Assembly (NCBI GenBank): GCA_035762005.1
Contig: DASTQA010000024.1
Coordinates: forward strand, 9,947 to 73,946
Source of the DNA: JAIBJN01 sp035762005
GTDB taxonomy: Bacteria; Actinomycetota; Thermoleophilia; Gaiellales; Gaiellaceae
Length of the DNA stretch: 64,000 nucleotides
Direction of reading: 5' to 3'
Shown here one piece after another: positions 15,260-23,584 of the stretch; position 1 is the first letter of the stretch; every line of letters starts with the position of its first letter. The translations under genes and the position numbers were made by a program. The notes under the pieces are model-generated. The model was not told the origin of the DNA and did not search any database. It saw only the letters and a program-made list of their open reading frames with translations.

Positions 15260-18200
15260 ACGCGCCTCGAGGCGGCGCCCACGAGCGCGGCCGCGGCGAG
15301 CGCGCCGGCGCCGACGGCGGCCGCGAGCAGGGGCCAGGAGACGTCGGGTCGCAGGGGCAGGTCGGTCGTGCCGGCGTCCGCCGTCACGGCGACGAGGTCG
15401 ACGACGAGGGCGCCGAGGACGGCTGCGGTCGCGAGCCCGCCCGCGACGCCGACGGCGACGACGAGGGCGCTGCGGAGGCGCACGACTCGCCGCAGGAGCG
15501 AGGGCCGGGCGCCTTGCGCCTCGAGGTCGTCGAGCTCGCCGCGCTCGTCGCGGATGTCCGCGAGCACGCCCAGGAGCACGCCGACGAGCGCGAGCGCGAG
15601 GGCCACCAGGGCGCCGGCGAGAAGCGTCAGGAGCGTGCCGCGCGCCAGCGGGTCGTGCCGGAGCGAGGACGCGAGCGCCGCCCGCGACTCGACGGCGAGG
15701 ACGTCGAACGGCGGGTGGGCGAGGGCGGCGGCGAGCCGCTCGTGCGCCGCCGGCGACCCCGCCGCGAGCCACAGCTCGTCCGCGACGGCGATGCCCGGAC
15801 GCTCGGTGTTGAGCGCCGTCCCGAGGAGCGCGCGGTCGGCGACGACGAAGTCGCCGCTCGTGCCGGGGAACCGCTCCGCGACCGCGGCGACCCGGACGAC
15901 GACCTGCTCCCCGGCGACGCGCAGCGGCAGCTCCTCGCCGCGGCCGGCCGCGGCCGCGACCGACGGCGAGGCGACGACGGGAACCGGGCCCTCGTCGCTC
16001 GGCTGGCGGGGGCGGAAGCGGCTCGCGACGTGCTCGCCGAGGGTGAAGCGGAGGGTCGCTCCGGCGCCTCCGGGAGAGGCCTCGACGCCGTTCTCTCCGA
16101 GCCAGCCCGCGTAGCTCCCGAGGGGGACGGTGCCGGCGGCGGTCACGGCCTCGAGCGCCCCGAGCGCGAGCGTTCCCTCGAAGGGGTCGCCCGTGTCGGC
16201 GCCGCGCTCCGCGATGCGGGGCGGAACGAGCGTGAGCGCGACGACGCGGCCGCCGCGGGCCTCGGGCGGAACCGGCGCCGTCAGGGTCGCCCCCTCCCGG
16301 TCGGGCTCGCCGAGGACGAGCTGGCGGTAGTCGCCGGCGGCAGTCTCGACGCTCGCCGTGAGCGTGGCGCCCGGGCCGCGCGCGCGGGCCTCGAGGGCCG
16401 TCGCGTCGGCCGGGAGGCGGGGTCCCCGCATGGCCGCGCTCGCCTGCGGCCGGAGACGTGCGGCGATCTCCGCGGGGGCGAGCGGCGAGAAGTCATCCCG
16501 CCACCCGGGGAGGGCTTCGATCGAGTCCGGGTCGAGCCCGAGCACGTCGATGCCGGTGCGCCCGCCCGCGCGGCTGACGTTGCCTCCGAGCCGCAGCACC
16601 GGCTCGATCCGGACGTCTCCGCCCAGGCGGTCGAGCGCCCGGGGGGACGCCGCCTCTCGCACGGGGATGAGGCGGCTCAGGTCCTGCTCGAGCGTGAAGT
16701 CGAGCGGGACGGCGTAGGCCGCCTGCTGCTCCTGCCCGCGGGCGAGGGTGGAGCGGTAGCTCTCGGCGAAGACGGCCAGGCCGACGCTGACGAGCAGGAA
16801 GGCGGCCGCGACGGCGGCGTGCCCCGGATGCCGCGCGAGCGAGAGCGCCGCGAGCCGGAGCGCGAGCGAGCGGCCGCGCGAGAGCCGCTCGATCCCGCGT
16901 AGGGCCGGCTGGAGCAGGCGGGCGCAGACGACGGCCGCGACGAAGGTGACGAGCCCGGGCAGGAGGACGAGCGCGACGGCGCTGCCCGACTCGCGGGCGA
17001 GTGTCTCGCCGTCGAGGTCCCCGCGGAGCAGCGTGAGCGCCACGACGGCGAGCGCGGCGAGAGCGCCCGCGTCGAGCGCCGAGAAGGAGCGGCGGCCGAG
17101 GGCGACGGGCCGCGCCAGCAGGGCGGCGACGAGGACGAGCGTGAGGGCGACCGCGACCGCGGCCGCGGCGAGGAGGCCCGAGGCCGAGAGCGTCGAGTGC
17201 GCGAGCACCTCCCCGCTCGGGGCGTCCGCGCGCGAGGCGACGAGCGCGCCCGCACCGGTACCGAGCGCCCACCCGGCGGCGGTGCCGGCGAGCGCGACGG
17301 CGGCCGCCTCGGTCGCGGTGAAGAGCGAGAGCTGCCAGCGCTCGGCCCCGAACCACGTCAGGCGCCGCCGAGCGGCGGCGACGTCCCGGCGCATGCTCAC
17401 GGCGGCGAGGACCGCGAAGGCGAAGAGGAGCGCCGCCGACTCCCCGCCCACGAGGAGCAGCCGCCGCCCCGAGACCTCGGACGCCTCGGCGGCCGAGCGG
17501 AGCTCCTCGACGGGCGCCGCCACGTCGAACGGGCTCGAGCCGCCCTGGAGCGTGGAGCGGGCGCGGGCGACGTCGCCGGCGAGCTCGTCGACCTCCCAGG
17601 CGCGGACGGTGCGCGGCTCCAGGGGCACGACCCACGCGTAGCTCCGGTACGTGCTCGCGAGCTGCGGCGAGGCGGCGAGGGCGGCCACGCCCTCGGCGAG
17701 CACGAGCGGCGCGGGAGGCGGCCGGTGGTAGGCGGCCGCGTCGCGGTAGAGCGGGCTGAGGGCGGCCCGCCCCCGCTCGTTCTCCGTCGGGGCGATGAAG
17801 TCGCCGAAGAGGATCGGCGACGTGAGCGTCGCCTCGCCCACCGCGACGACACGGAGCCCCGGCGCGTCCGGAAGGCGGCCCTCGCCGCGAAGGCGGACGA
17901 CCTCGCAGCGCGAGGCCGTGCACGCGCGCGGCAGGCGTCCCGAGCGGAGCGTGACCCAGTCGGCGAGGCCGTCGACGGCGCCGAGCCCGACGAAGTGACC
18001 CGCGATCGTGCTCTCGCGGAAGAGGACGAGCGGCGTCGGCTGGGCCGCGACGACGCCGGCGAGCCCGCTCCGCGCGCGCCGATCGAGGCTCGGGTAGCCC
18101 TCCGCCGCCTGGCCGGGCAGGCCGAACCAGCCGGCCCGGACGGCCCGCTGCGCGGCGGGGATCTCCTCGACCGCCCGGCCGACGCTCTCGTCCCGTGCGA

Positions 18201-18378
18201 CGACCGTCCCCGCGAGCACCGTCGCGAGCATGGCGGCGCCCGCTGCGACGCCGGCGGCGACGAGGAGCGTGCTCGGCGCACGCGCCGCGAGGCGCCGGGC
18301 CGCGAGCCTGAGCGGGTAGCCGAGCCTGCGGACGGTGCGCACGGGCTCACGCTGCCAGGCTGCCCCACCCGCCGCCAC
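15256..18378 (-). CDS. FtsX/MacB-like ABC permease
   Basis: About 1040 residues. A first membrane helix (about 36-58) is followed by a large extracytoplasmic domain, a block of helices around residues 310-490, a second extracytoplasmic domain and a final helix trio, giving two FtsX-like halves. These permeases work by mechanotransmission, moving lipoproteins, peptides or drugs or controlling wall hydrolases; the substrate is not predictable here. The start is uncertain: GTG 18378 gives the longest form, and GTG 18342 is in frame and would leave 70 bases before the divergent LysR gene. No good ribosome site marks either. Confidence 0.85.
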   Translation of the reverse strand: MAAGGAAWQREPVRTVRRLGYPLRLAARRLAARAPSTLLVAAGVAAGAAMLATVLAGTVVARDESVGRAVEEIPAAQRAVRAGWFGLPGQAAEGYPSLDRRARSGLAGVVAAQPTPLVLFRESTIAGHFVGLGAVDGLADWVTLRSGRLPRACTASRCEVVRLRGEGRLPDAPGLRVVAVGEATLTSPILFGDFIAPTENERGRAALSPLYRDAAAYHRPPPAPLVLAEGVAALAASPQLASTYRSYAWVVPLEPRTVRAWEVDELAGDVARARSTLQGGSSPFDVAAPVEELRSAAEASEVSGRRLLLVGGESAALLFAFAVLAAVSMRRDVAAARRRLTWFGAERWQLSLFTATEAAAVALAGTAAGWALGTGAGALVASRADAPSGEVLAHSTLSASGLLAAAAVAVALTLVLVAALLARPVALGRRSFSALDAGALAALAVVALTLLRGDLDGETLARESGSAVALVLLPGLVTFVAAVVCARLLQPALRGIERLSRGRSLALRLAALSLARHPGHAAVAAAFLLVSVGLAVFAESYRSTLARGQEQQAAYAVPLDFTLEQDLSRLIPVREAASPRALDRLGGDVRIEPVLRLGGNVSRAGGRTGIDVLGLDPDSIEALPGWRDDFSPLAPAEIAARLRPQASAAMRGPRLPADATALEARARGPGATLTASVETAAGDYRQLVLGEPDREGATLTAPVPPEARGGRVVALTLVPPRIAERGADTGDPFEGTLALGALEAVTAAGTVPLGSYAGWLGENGVEASPGGAGATLRFTLGEHVASRFRPRQPSDEGPVPVVASPSVAAAAGRGEELPLRVAGEQVVVRVAAVAERFPGTSGDFVVADRALLGTALNTERPGIAVADELWLAAGSPAAHERLAAALAHPPFDVLAVESRAALASSLRHDPLARGTLLTLLAGALVALALALVGVLLGVLADIRDERGELDDLEAQGARPSLLRRVVRLRSALVVAVGVAGGLATAAVLGALVVDLVAVTADAGTTDLPLRPDVSWPLLAAAVGAGALAAAALVGAASRRV

Positions 18379-18387
18379 TCGCGTTGC

Positions 18388-18406
18388 TAACGCCTGCGGT
18401 TAAGCT
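18388..18406. promoter_or_regulatory. LysR-type palindrome overlapping a -10 element
   Basis: TAAC-N7-GTTA (18388-18402) is a dyad of the kind bound by LysR proteins. It overlaps TAAGCT (18401-18406), a plausible -10 box that ends six bases before the lysR ATG, so the transcript would be leaderless. Binding here could repress lysR and control the divergent ABC exporter. Confidence 0.45.
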
Positions 18407-18412
18407 CTGCTT

Positions 18413-19342
18413 ATGCTCGACGTCCGCCGCCTCCGCGTGCTCCGCGAGGTCGCCCTGCGCGGCTCGCTCGCCGGCGCCGCGCAGGCCCTGTGCTTCACGC
18501 CCTCCGCCGTCTCCCAGCAGGTGGCGAAGCTCGAGCGCGAGGCCGGCGTGCCGCTCCTCGAGCGCGGGCCGCGCAGCGTGAGCCTCACGCCGGCCGGCTG
18601 GCGGCTCGTCGAGCACGCCGAGGCGGTGCTCGAGCGCCTCGCCCAGGCGGAGGACGAGCTCCGCGAGCTGGCCGGGAAGGCGCCCGCGCTCAGGGTCGGC
18701 TCGGCGACGAGCGCAGCCGCGAGCATCCTCCCCGAGGCGCTGACCCGCGTCGCCGCCGCGCGGCCCGACGTCGAGGTGAGCGTCGTCGAGGCCGACCCGC
18801 TCGTCTCCCTCGCGCGCCTCCGCGCCAGGGAGCTCGACCTGGCGGTGGTCTTCGAGTACGACTACGTGCCGCTCCCCTCGGACCCGCGCGTCGCGCTCGA
18901 GGTCCTGCTCGAGGAGCCGATGCGCGTCCTGCTCCCGGCGGGCCACCCGGTCGCCCGACAGCGCGCCGTCCGCCTGCTCGACCTCGCGGAGGAGACGTGG
19001 ATCCGGAGCACGAACCGCTCCTCCTGTCACCCGTTCACCGAGCGCGCCTGCCGCGCCGCCGGGTTCGAGCCGCGCGCGCGCTTCGAGTTCGACGACTACG
19101 GGGCCCTCCAGAGCCTCGTCGCGTCGGGCGCCGGCGTCGCGTTCGCGCCCGATCTCGCGCTCGGGCGCCTGCAGCCCGGCGTCGAGGTCAGGCCGATCGC
19201 CTTCGGCCCGAAGCGGCGCATCCTGGCCGCCACCCGCGCGGGCGAGCGGGAGGCCGCGGGCTCGGCCGAGTTCCTCGCCGCCCTCCGCGAGGCCGTCGCC
19301 CGACGCGAGCCGCTCTTCCCTGCGCTCGCGGGCGCCTCCTGA
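18413..19342 (+). CDS. LysR-family transcriptional regulator
   Basis: 309 residues. The winged helix-turn-helix is at 4-62 (RRLRVLREVALRGSLAGAAQALCFTPSAVSQQVAKLE), followed by a linker helix and a periplasmic-binding-like effector domain from about 90. It is divergently arranged with the tandem-ATPase/FtsX exporter, the usual layout for a LysR protein and its target. Ligand unknown. A TAAC-N7-GTTA dyad lies directly upstream. Confidence 0.92.
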   Translation: MLDVRRLRVLREVALRGSLAGAAQALCFTPSAVSQQVAKLEREAGVPLLERGPRSVSLTPAGWRLVEHAEAVLERLAQAEDELRELAGKAPALRVGSATSAAASILPEALTRVAAARPDVEVSVVEADPLVSLARLRARELDLAVVFEYDYVPLPSDPRVALEVLLEEPMRVLLPAGHPVARQRAVRLLDLAEETWIRSTNRSSCHPFTERACRAAGFEPRARFEFDDYGALQSLVASGAGVAFAPDLALGRLQPGVEVRPIAFGPKRRILAATRAGEREAAGSAEFLAALREAVARREPLFPALAGAS

Positions 19343-19397
19343 GCATCGCGGTGGGTCCCCCCGCGGCGGACGAGCAGGCGGTCCGTAACCTGGAGGC

Positions 19398-20603
19398 GTG
19401 AGCAGGGCGCTCCTCGCCGGCGGAGTCGTCGCAGCGTTCCTCGCGGGCTGCAGCGGCGGCGAGGAGGAGCGCGACGGCCGCCCGGTCCTCCTTCCGACGA
19501 CGGAGCGCGGCGGCACGAGCTCGGGCGAGACCTCCACCGGGCCCGACGAGCCGTCCCCCGCTCCGCTCCGTCCCGAGCGCCCCGGTGCGGGGCGGTCGCT
19601 CGGCCTCGAGGTCGTCGCGTCGGGGTTCGACTCGCCCGTCCACGCCGCCGTCGCGCCGGGCGAGCCGGGGCGCCTCTACGTCGTCGAGCAGGCGGGCCGC
19701 GTGCGCGTGCTCGCCGGGAGCAGGATCGACGACGAGCCGTTCCTCGACCTGACGGCCGAGGTGACGAGCGAGGGCAACGAGCAGGGGCTCCTCTCGATCG
19801 CCTTCCATCCGCGCTTCCAGGCGAACTCGCGCTTCTACGTGAACTTCACCGACCGCCGCGGCGATACGCGCGTCGACGAGTTCCGCGTCCGGGCCGGCCG
19901 GCCGAATCGCGTCCGGCGCCTCCTCCACGTCGGGCAACCGTACGCGAACCACAACGGCGGCCAGCTCGCGTTCGGCCCCGACGGCCTCCTCTACGTCGGA
20001 ATGGGCGACGGCGGCTCGGGCGGCGACCCCGGGGACCGCGCGCAGGACCTCTCGAGCCCGCTCGGCAAGCTCCTTCGGCTCGACGTCGACGACCGCGGCG
20101 CGGGGTGGGAGCCGATCGCCTACGGCCTGCGCAACCCGTGGCGCTTCTCCTTCGACCGCCTCACCGGCGACCTCTGGATCGGCGACGTCGGCCAGAACGA
20201 GGTCGAGGAGATCGACGTCCTCCCCGCCCGCCGGGTGGGTGAGCTCACGAACTTCGGCTGGGACGTGTACGAGGGCACCCGCGTGCACGAGGACAAGGAG
20301 CCGACGCCCGGCGGCCGCCTGGTCGGCCCGGTGAGCGAGTACGGCCACGACCTGGGCTGCTCCGTCACGGGCGGGTTCGTCTACCGCGGCCGGGACGTCC
20401 ACGGGCGGGCCGGCGGGCGTTTCTTCTACGGCGACTACTGCTCGGGCCGGATCTGGAGCCTCGCGCGCTGGCAGGGCGAGACGACGGGCCGCGGCCATTC
20501 CTTCCGGGTGCCGGAGCTGACCTCGTTCGCCGAGGACGCCGACGGCGAGCTCCTGCTCCTCAGCAGGGATGGGGCGATCTACCGCCTCGCGCGGCGCGGG
20601 TGA
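19398..20603 (+). CDS. PQQ-dependent sugar dehydrogenase-like lipoprotein
   Basis: 401 residues from a GTG. A lipoprotein signal ends in LAGC (Cys16), then a Ser/Pro/Glu-rich tether, then a six-bladed beta-propeller of the soluble glucose/aldose sugar dehydrogenase family: EQGLLSIAFHP, the PQQ-region NHNGGQLAFGPDG, GLRNPWRFSFD and FFYGDYCSG. Such enzymes oxidise sugars outside the membrane using PQQ. No PQQ biosynthesis genes are in the window, and a non-enzymatic propeller cannot be excluded. TAACCT sits six bases before the GTG, suggesting a leaderless mRNA. Confidence 0.88.
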   Translation: MSRALLAGGVVAAFLAGCSGGEEERDGRPVLLPTTERGGTSSGETSTGPDEPSPAPLRPERPGAGRSLGLEVVASGFDSPVHAAVAPGEPGRLYVVEQAGRVRVLAGSRIDDEPFLDLTAEVTSEGNEQGLLSIAFHPRFQANSRFYVNFTDRRGDTRVDEFRVRAGRPNRVRRLLHVGQPYANHNGGQLAFGPDGLLYVGMGDGGSGGDPGDRAQDLSSPLGKLLRLDVDDRGAGWEPIAYGLRNPWRFSFDRLTGDLWIGDVGQNEVEEIDVLPARRVGELTNFGWDVYEGTRVHEDKEPTPGGRLVGPVSEYGHDLGCSVTGGFVYRGRDVHGRAGGRFFYGDYCSGRIWSLARWQGETTGRGHSFRVPELTSFAEDADGELLLLSRDGAIYRLARRG

Positions 20604-20605
20604 GC

Positions 20606-20635
20606 GGAACCGCCGTGCCGCCGGCGGTGTAGAAG
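20606..20635 (+). promoter_or_regulatory. Possible ECF-type promoter of the sigma gene
   Basis: GGAACC (20606-20611) followed after 18 bases by TAGAAG (20630-20635), seven bases before the GTG of the ECF sigma gene. GGAAC is the usual -35 of ECF sigma factors, so autoregulation is plausible. Confidence 0.35.
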
Positions 20636-20642
20636 AGTCGCG

Positions 20643-21200
20643 GTGGAGGACCGGCCACTGGCGGAGGGCGACCTGGTCGCCCAGGCGCTGCAGGGCGACA
20701 CACGTGCCTACGGCACGCTCATCCGGGAGCACCAGACGATGGCGTTTCGCACCGCGTACCTGATCACGGGCTCGGCCGCAGACGCCGAGGACGCCGTCCA
20801 GGATGCGTTCGTCAAGGCCTACCGGGCGCTCGCGCGCTTCCGCCGTGGCGAGCCCTTTCGTCCGTGGCTCCTGGCGATCGTCGCGAACGAGGCCCGGAAC
20901 CGCCGCCGGTCGGCCGGGAGGCGCGAGCGCCTGGCGCTCCGCGCCGCCGAAGATCCGCTCTCGGGGGGCGCGGTCCCGTCCCCCGAGGCGGCCCTCCTCG
21001 CCTCCGAGCGGCGGGAGGAGCTCCTCGCCGCTGTCGAGGCCCTGGGCGAGGACGACCGCCTGGCGCTCGCCTGCCGCTACTTCCTCGGGCTCTCGGAGGA
21101 GGAGACCGCAGCGGCCCTCGGCTGGCGGCGGGGCACGGTGAAGTCGCGGACCTCGCGTGCGCTCGAGCGCCTGCGCACCCGGCTGGGGGTGGAGGCGTGA
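20643..21200 (+). CDS. ECF-type RNA polymerase sigma factor
   Basis: 185 residues from a GTG. Region 2 (about 12-85: AEDAVQDAFVKAYRALARF, then FRPWLLAIVANEARNRRR) binds the -10 element. Region 4 (about 120-180: LACRYFLGLSEEETAAALGWRRGTVKSRTSRALERLR) recognises the -35. There is no SnoaL-like extension. The stop overlaps the GTG of a membrane protein that looks like its anti-sigma partner. An ECF-like GGAAC element upstream suggests autoregulation. Confidence 0.95.
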   Translation: MEDRPLAEGDLVAQALQGDTRAYGTLIREHQTMAFRTAYLITGSAADAEDAVQDAFVKAYRALARFRRGEPFRPWLLAIVANEARNRRRSAGRRERLALRAAEDPLSGGAVPSPEAALLASERREELLAAVEALGEDDRLALACRYFLGLSEEETAAALGWRRGTVKSRTSRALERLRTRLGVEA

Positions 21201-21964
21201 CCGACCTCGAGCGCGCGCTCCGCCTCGTGGGCGAGGATCTCGCCTTCCCCGAGGCGCCGGACGTCACGGAGGCCGTGCTCGCGCGTCTGGGTCCGCCGAC
21301 CCGGCGCCGGCTCCCGGGCTCCCGGCGCGTTCTCGTCGTCGCCCTCGCCGCGCTCGCGCTCGCGCTCGCCGCCGCTCTCGCCGTGCCGCCCGCGCGCACG
21401 GCGATCCTCGACTTCTTCGGACTCGGCGGCGCGACGGTGCAACGGGTCGAGACGCTGCCGGCCGTCCCGCGGTCGACGTCGAGGGCCCTCGACCTCGGGC
21501 GGCCCGTGCGCCTCCTGGACGGACGCCCGGACGTCGAGCTCCCGGAGGTGCTCGTGCCGAGGGCGCTCGGCCCGCCTGACGCCGCCTATGCGTCGGCGGA
21601 GAGCTACGGGACGCGGCTCACGCTCGTCTACGCGCCGGGCGACGGGGTTCCCGAGTCCCCGTACACCGGCGTCGGGATCCTCGTCGGCCAGTTCGTCGGC
21701 GAGGCCGACGAGGGCCTCGTCGACAAGCTCGTCGCCGGCGGCACGCGCGTCCGGCGCGTGCGCGTCGGCCCGTACCCCGCCCTCTGGCTCGAGGGCGGGC
21801 CGCACGCCGTCCTCTTCCACGGCGACGACGAGGCGGTCTTCGCGGACGCGGGCCGCCTCGCGGGGAACACCCTCCTCGTCGAGCGCGACGACGTCCTCGT
21901 CAGGATCGAGGGCGAGCTCGACCGCGGGCGCGCGATCGCCATCGCCGAGTCGCTGCGGCCCTAG
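21197..21964 (+). CDS. Membrane-anchored putative anti-sigma factor
   Basis: 255 residues. A short cytoplasmic N-terminus (about 1-45) is followed by one membrane helix (VLVVALAALALALAAALAV) and an extracytoplasmic domain with repeats of the DUF4367 kind (YGTRLTLVYAPGDG, LWLEGGPHAVLF). It is coupled to the ECF sigma gene by a GTGA overlap, the usual position for a cognate anti-sigma. There is no zinc-binding His-x3-Cys-x2-Cys motif in the N-terminus, so it would be a non-ZAS type. The role is inferred from context and topology. Confidence 0.72.
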   Translation: MTDLERALRLVGEDLAFPEAPDVTEAVLARLGPPTRRRLPGSRRVLVVALAALALALAAALAVPPARTAILDFFGLGGATVQRVETLPAVPRSTSRALDLGRPVRLLDGRPDVELPEVLVPRALGPPDAAYASAESYGTRLTLVYAPGDGVPESPYTGVGILVGQFVGEADEGLVDKLVAGGTRVRRVRVGPYPALWLEGGPHAVLFHGDDEAVFADAGRLAGNTLLVERDDVLVRIEGELDRGRAIAIAESLRP

Positions 21965-22284
21965 CGGACGCGGACGGGCACGCCTGCCTCGACGCCGAGC
22001 GGTTGCAGCTCCGGGTTGAGCGCGAGCAGGCGCGCGACGCTGACGCCCTCCGAGGCGGCGAGCCCCGCGAGCGAGTCGCCGGTGCGGGCCTCGACGATCC
22101 GCGGCTGGGGCAGGTTCAGGGTTGCGGTCGCCGCGCCGTCGTCTGCGCGCAGGACGGGCCCGAGGAGGAGGGCTCCGACCGAGATCGCCGCCGCGTAGCC
22201 CGCAAACGCAGCCAGGCGGGCACCGTAGAGCGGCCACCGCTCCTCGGGGACCTCGAGTCGTGTCCGCGGAACCGAGACGGCCAT
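21961..22284 (-). CDS. LysM-domain membrane protein
   Basis: About 107 residues: a short cytoplasmic start, one helix (about 25-45) and a single LysM domain at the C-terminus (RIVEARTGDSLAGLAASEGVSVARLLALNPELQ). LysM binds peptidoglycan GlcNAc, so the protein would sit across the membrane and hold the wall. ATG 22284 is chosen; an in-frame GTG (22302) and TTG (22320) lie upstream. It ends in a four-base convergent overlap with the anti-sigma gene. Confidence 0.8.
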   Translation of the reverse strand: MAVSVPRTRLEVPEERWPLYGARLAAFAGYAAAISVGALLLGPVLRADDGAATATLNLPQPRIVEARTGDSLAGLAASEGVSVARLLALNPELQPLGVEAGVPVRVR

Positions 22285-22339
22285 TGCCGGTAGGTGATTC
22301 ACGGCCGCCGGGATCTCCAAACCTCCGTCGCGAGGGGGC

Positions 22340-23290
22340 TCAGGCGGCCGCGGCCTCGCCGCCGGCCTGCTCCGCCTCGACCCGCCGGCATACCTCGCCG
22401 GCGATCTCCACGAACGCGCGGGCGGCCGGGGAGCGGAAGCGGTCGCGGTGCCACGCGATGCCGATGCGGCGGGGCGGCACGTCGGCGAGGCCGAGGACGG
22501 CGGTGCCCTCGTCCGACGTGTCGACGGTCAGGAGCGGGACGAGCGCCGCCCCGACGCCCGCCGCCACGAGCCCCTGGATGGTGCCGTTGTCGTCGGAGCG
22601 GAAGACGATGCGGGGGGCGAGGCCGGCGTCCCGGAAGCGCGTCTCGACGTGGTGGATGCTCCGGCACTGCCGGTTGCCGATGAGCGGCATCCCGGCCACC
22701 TCGCGAAGCGACGGAGGCCTGGAGCGCCGGACGAGCGGGGAGTCCGCCGGGACGACGAGCACGTGCGGGTCGCGCATGAGCTCGACGGTCTCGAAGGGGC
22801 CCTCGCCGATCGGGATCATGACGAAGGTGAAGTCGAGGTCGCCCCGCTCCACGAGCTCGAGCAGGCCGCCGTCGTCCGCGGACTCCGTCAGCTGCACCGT
22901 CACGTCGGGCCACGCCTGCGTGAAGGCGCGCAGCAGGCCCGGCAGCACGCGGGCCCCGACGCTCTGGTACGTGCCGACGCGGAGCGTGCCGGCCGAGCCC
23001 TCGGCGAACGCGGCCAGGTCCGCCTGAGCCGCCTGGAGCCGCGCGACGATACCGGCGGCGTGGCGCAGGAGCAGGTCCCCCGCCTCCGTGAGCGAGACCT
23101 TCCGCGGGCCGCCCGGCCGCTCGACGAGCCGCTGGCCGACGATCCGCTCGAGGGCCTGGATCTGCTGGCTCACGGCCGACTGCGTGTACCCGAGGCGCTC
23201 GGCCGCGCGTCCGAACGAGCCCTCCTCGGCGACCGCCTGGAGCGCGGCGAGATGCCGGAGCTCGACCCCCAGCCAGCCATCAGATCGCAT
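22340..23290 (-). CDS. LysR-family transcriptional regulator
   Basis: 316 residues. The helix-turn-helix is ELRHLAALQAVAEEGSFGRAAERLGYTQSAVSQQIQALE, followed by a typical effector-binding domain (LRVGTYQSVGARVLPGLL; GVGAALVPLLTV). ATG 23290 is preferred over a TTG four codons upstream. A GTTA-N7-TAAC dyad (23295-23309) lies just upstream, between this gene and the divergent 37-residue membrane protein, which may be its target. There is no metabolic gene nearby to suggest an inducer. Confidence 0.92.
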   Translation of the reverse strand: MRSDGWLGVELRHLAALQAVAEEGSFGRAAERLGYTQSAVSQQIQALERIVGQRLVERPGGPRKVSLTEAGDLLLRHAAGIVARLQAAQADLAAFAEGSAGTLRVGTYQSVGARVLPGLLRAFTQAWPDVTVQLTESADDGGLLELVERGDLDFTFVMIPIGEGPFETVELMRDPHVLVVPADSPLVRRSRPPSLREVAGMPLIGNRQCRSIHHVETRFRDAGLAPRIVFRSDDNGTIQGLVAAGVGAALVPLLTVDTSDEGTAVLGLADVPPRRIGIAWHRDRFRSPAARAFVEIAGEVCRRVEAEQAGGEAAAA

Positions 23291-23294
23291 GATC

Positions 23295-23309
23295 GTTACC
23301 AATCATAAC
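23295..23309. promoter_or_regulatory. LysR-type dyad GTTA-N7-TAAC
   Basis: A 15-base dyad, the mirror form of the TAAC-N7-GTTA site at the other lysR gene. It lies five bases upstream of this lysR ATG and six bases upstream of a divergent -35 element, so the protein bound here could control both directions. Confidence 0.45.
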
Positions 23310-23314
23310 CGGAT

Positions 23315-23343
23315 TTGTGCTAATGGAAAAGCCGGTCGATAGT
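23315..23343 (+). promoter_or_regulatory. Promoter of the 37-residue membrane protein
   Basis: TTGTGC (23315-23320), a 17-base spacer and GATAGT (23338-23343), then seven bases to the ATG at 23351. This is a near-ideal sigma-70-type spacing and predicts a leaderless mRNA. Confidence 0.5.
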
Positions 23344-23350
23344 ACGTGGT

Positions 23351-23464
23351 ATGGAACTCCTGCTCATCGCGTTCCTCCTGCTCATCGGACCGCTCGCGCT
23401 TCGCTACGGCACGGACTCTCGCCTCGACGAGCGCATGCACGGTCCGGAGTGGCGGCGCCGGTAG
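23351..23464 (+). CDS. 37-residue single-pass membrane protein
   Basis: A small ORF starting MELLLIAFLLLIGP, then LALRYGTDSRLDE and a basic end WRRR. It has one hydrophobic helix (about 2-18) and a charged cytoplasmic tail. Short proteins with a helix followed by an L-x-Y-G-x-D-S-R box recur in actinobacteria, to my recollection, without known function. Support here is a well-spaced promoter upstream, a LysR-type dyad, and a long hairpin ten bases after the stop. There is no Shine-Dalgarno, in keeping with leaderless initiation. Confidence 0.6.
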   Translation: MELLLIAFLLLIGPLALRYGTDSRLDERMHGPEWRRR

Positions 23465-23473
23465 CGTCTCCGG

Positions 23474-23536
23474 GCCCCGCGAAGGCTCCGCCCGCGGTCA
23501 TCCGCCCGATTCCCGTGGGCTGAGCCTTCGCGGGGC
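23474..23536. terminator. Long hairpin after the small membrane protein gene
   Basis: A perfect 15-base inverted repeat (GCCCCGCGAAGGCTC / GAGCCTTCGCGGGGC, at 23474-23488 and 23522-23536). The inner sequence continues to pair (23490-23497 with 23513-23520, one wobble), giving an extended stem. No T-run follows. It may be a terminator or mRNA-protecting structure. Confidence 0.5.
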
Positions 23537-23568
23537 GCCCGGGCCCGGCGTGTGGTCACCCATGCGCG

Positions 23569-23582
23569 CGGGTAGCTACCCG
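23569..23582. promoter_or_regulatory. Perfect 14-base palindrome before a GTG start
   Basis: CGGGTAGCTACCCG is fully self-complementary and ends two bases before the GTG at 23585. It could be an operator or part of the promoter of the two-gene MMPL operon. Confidence 0.35.
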
Positions 23583-23584
23583 GC

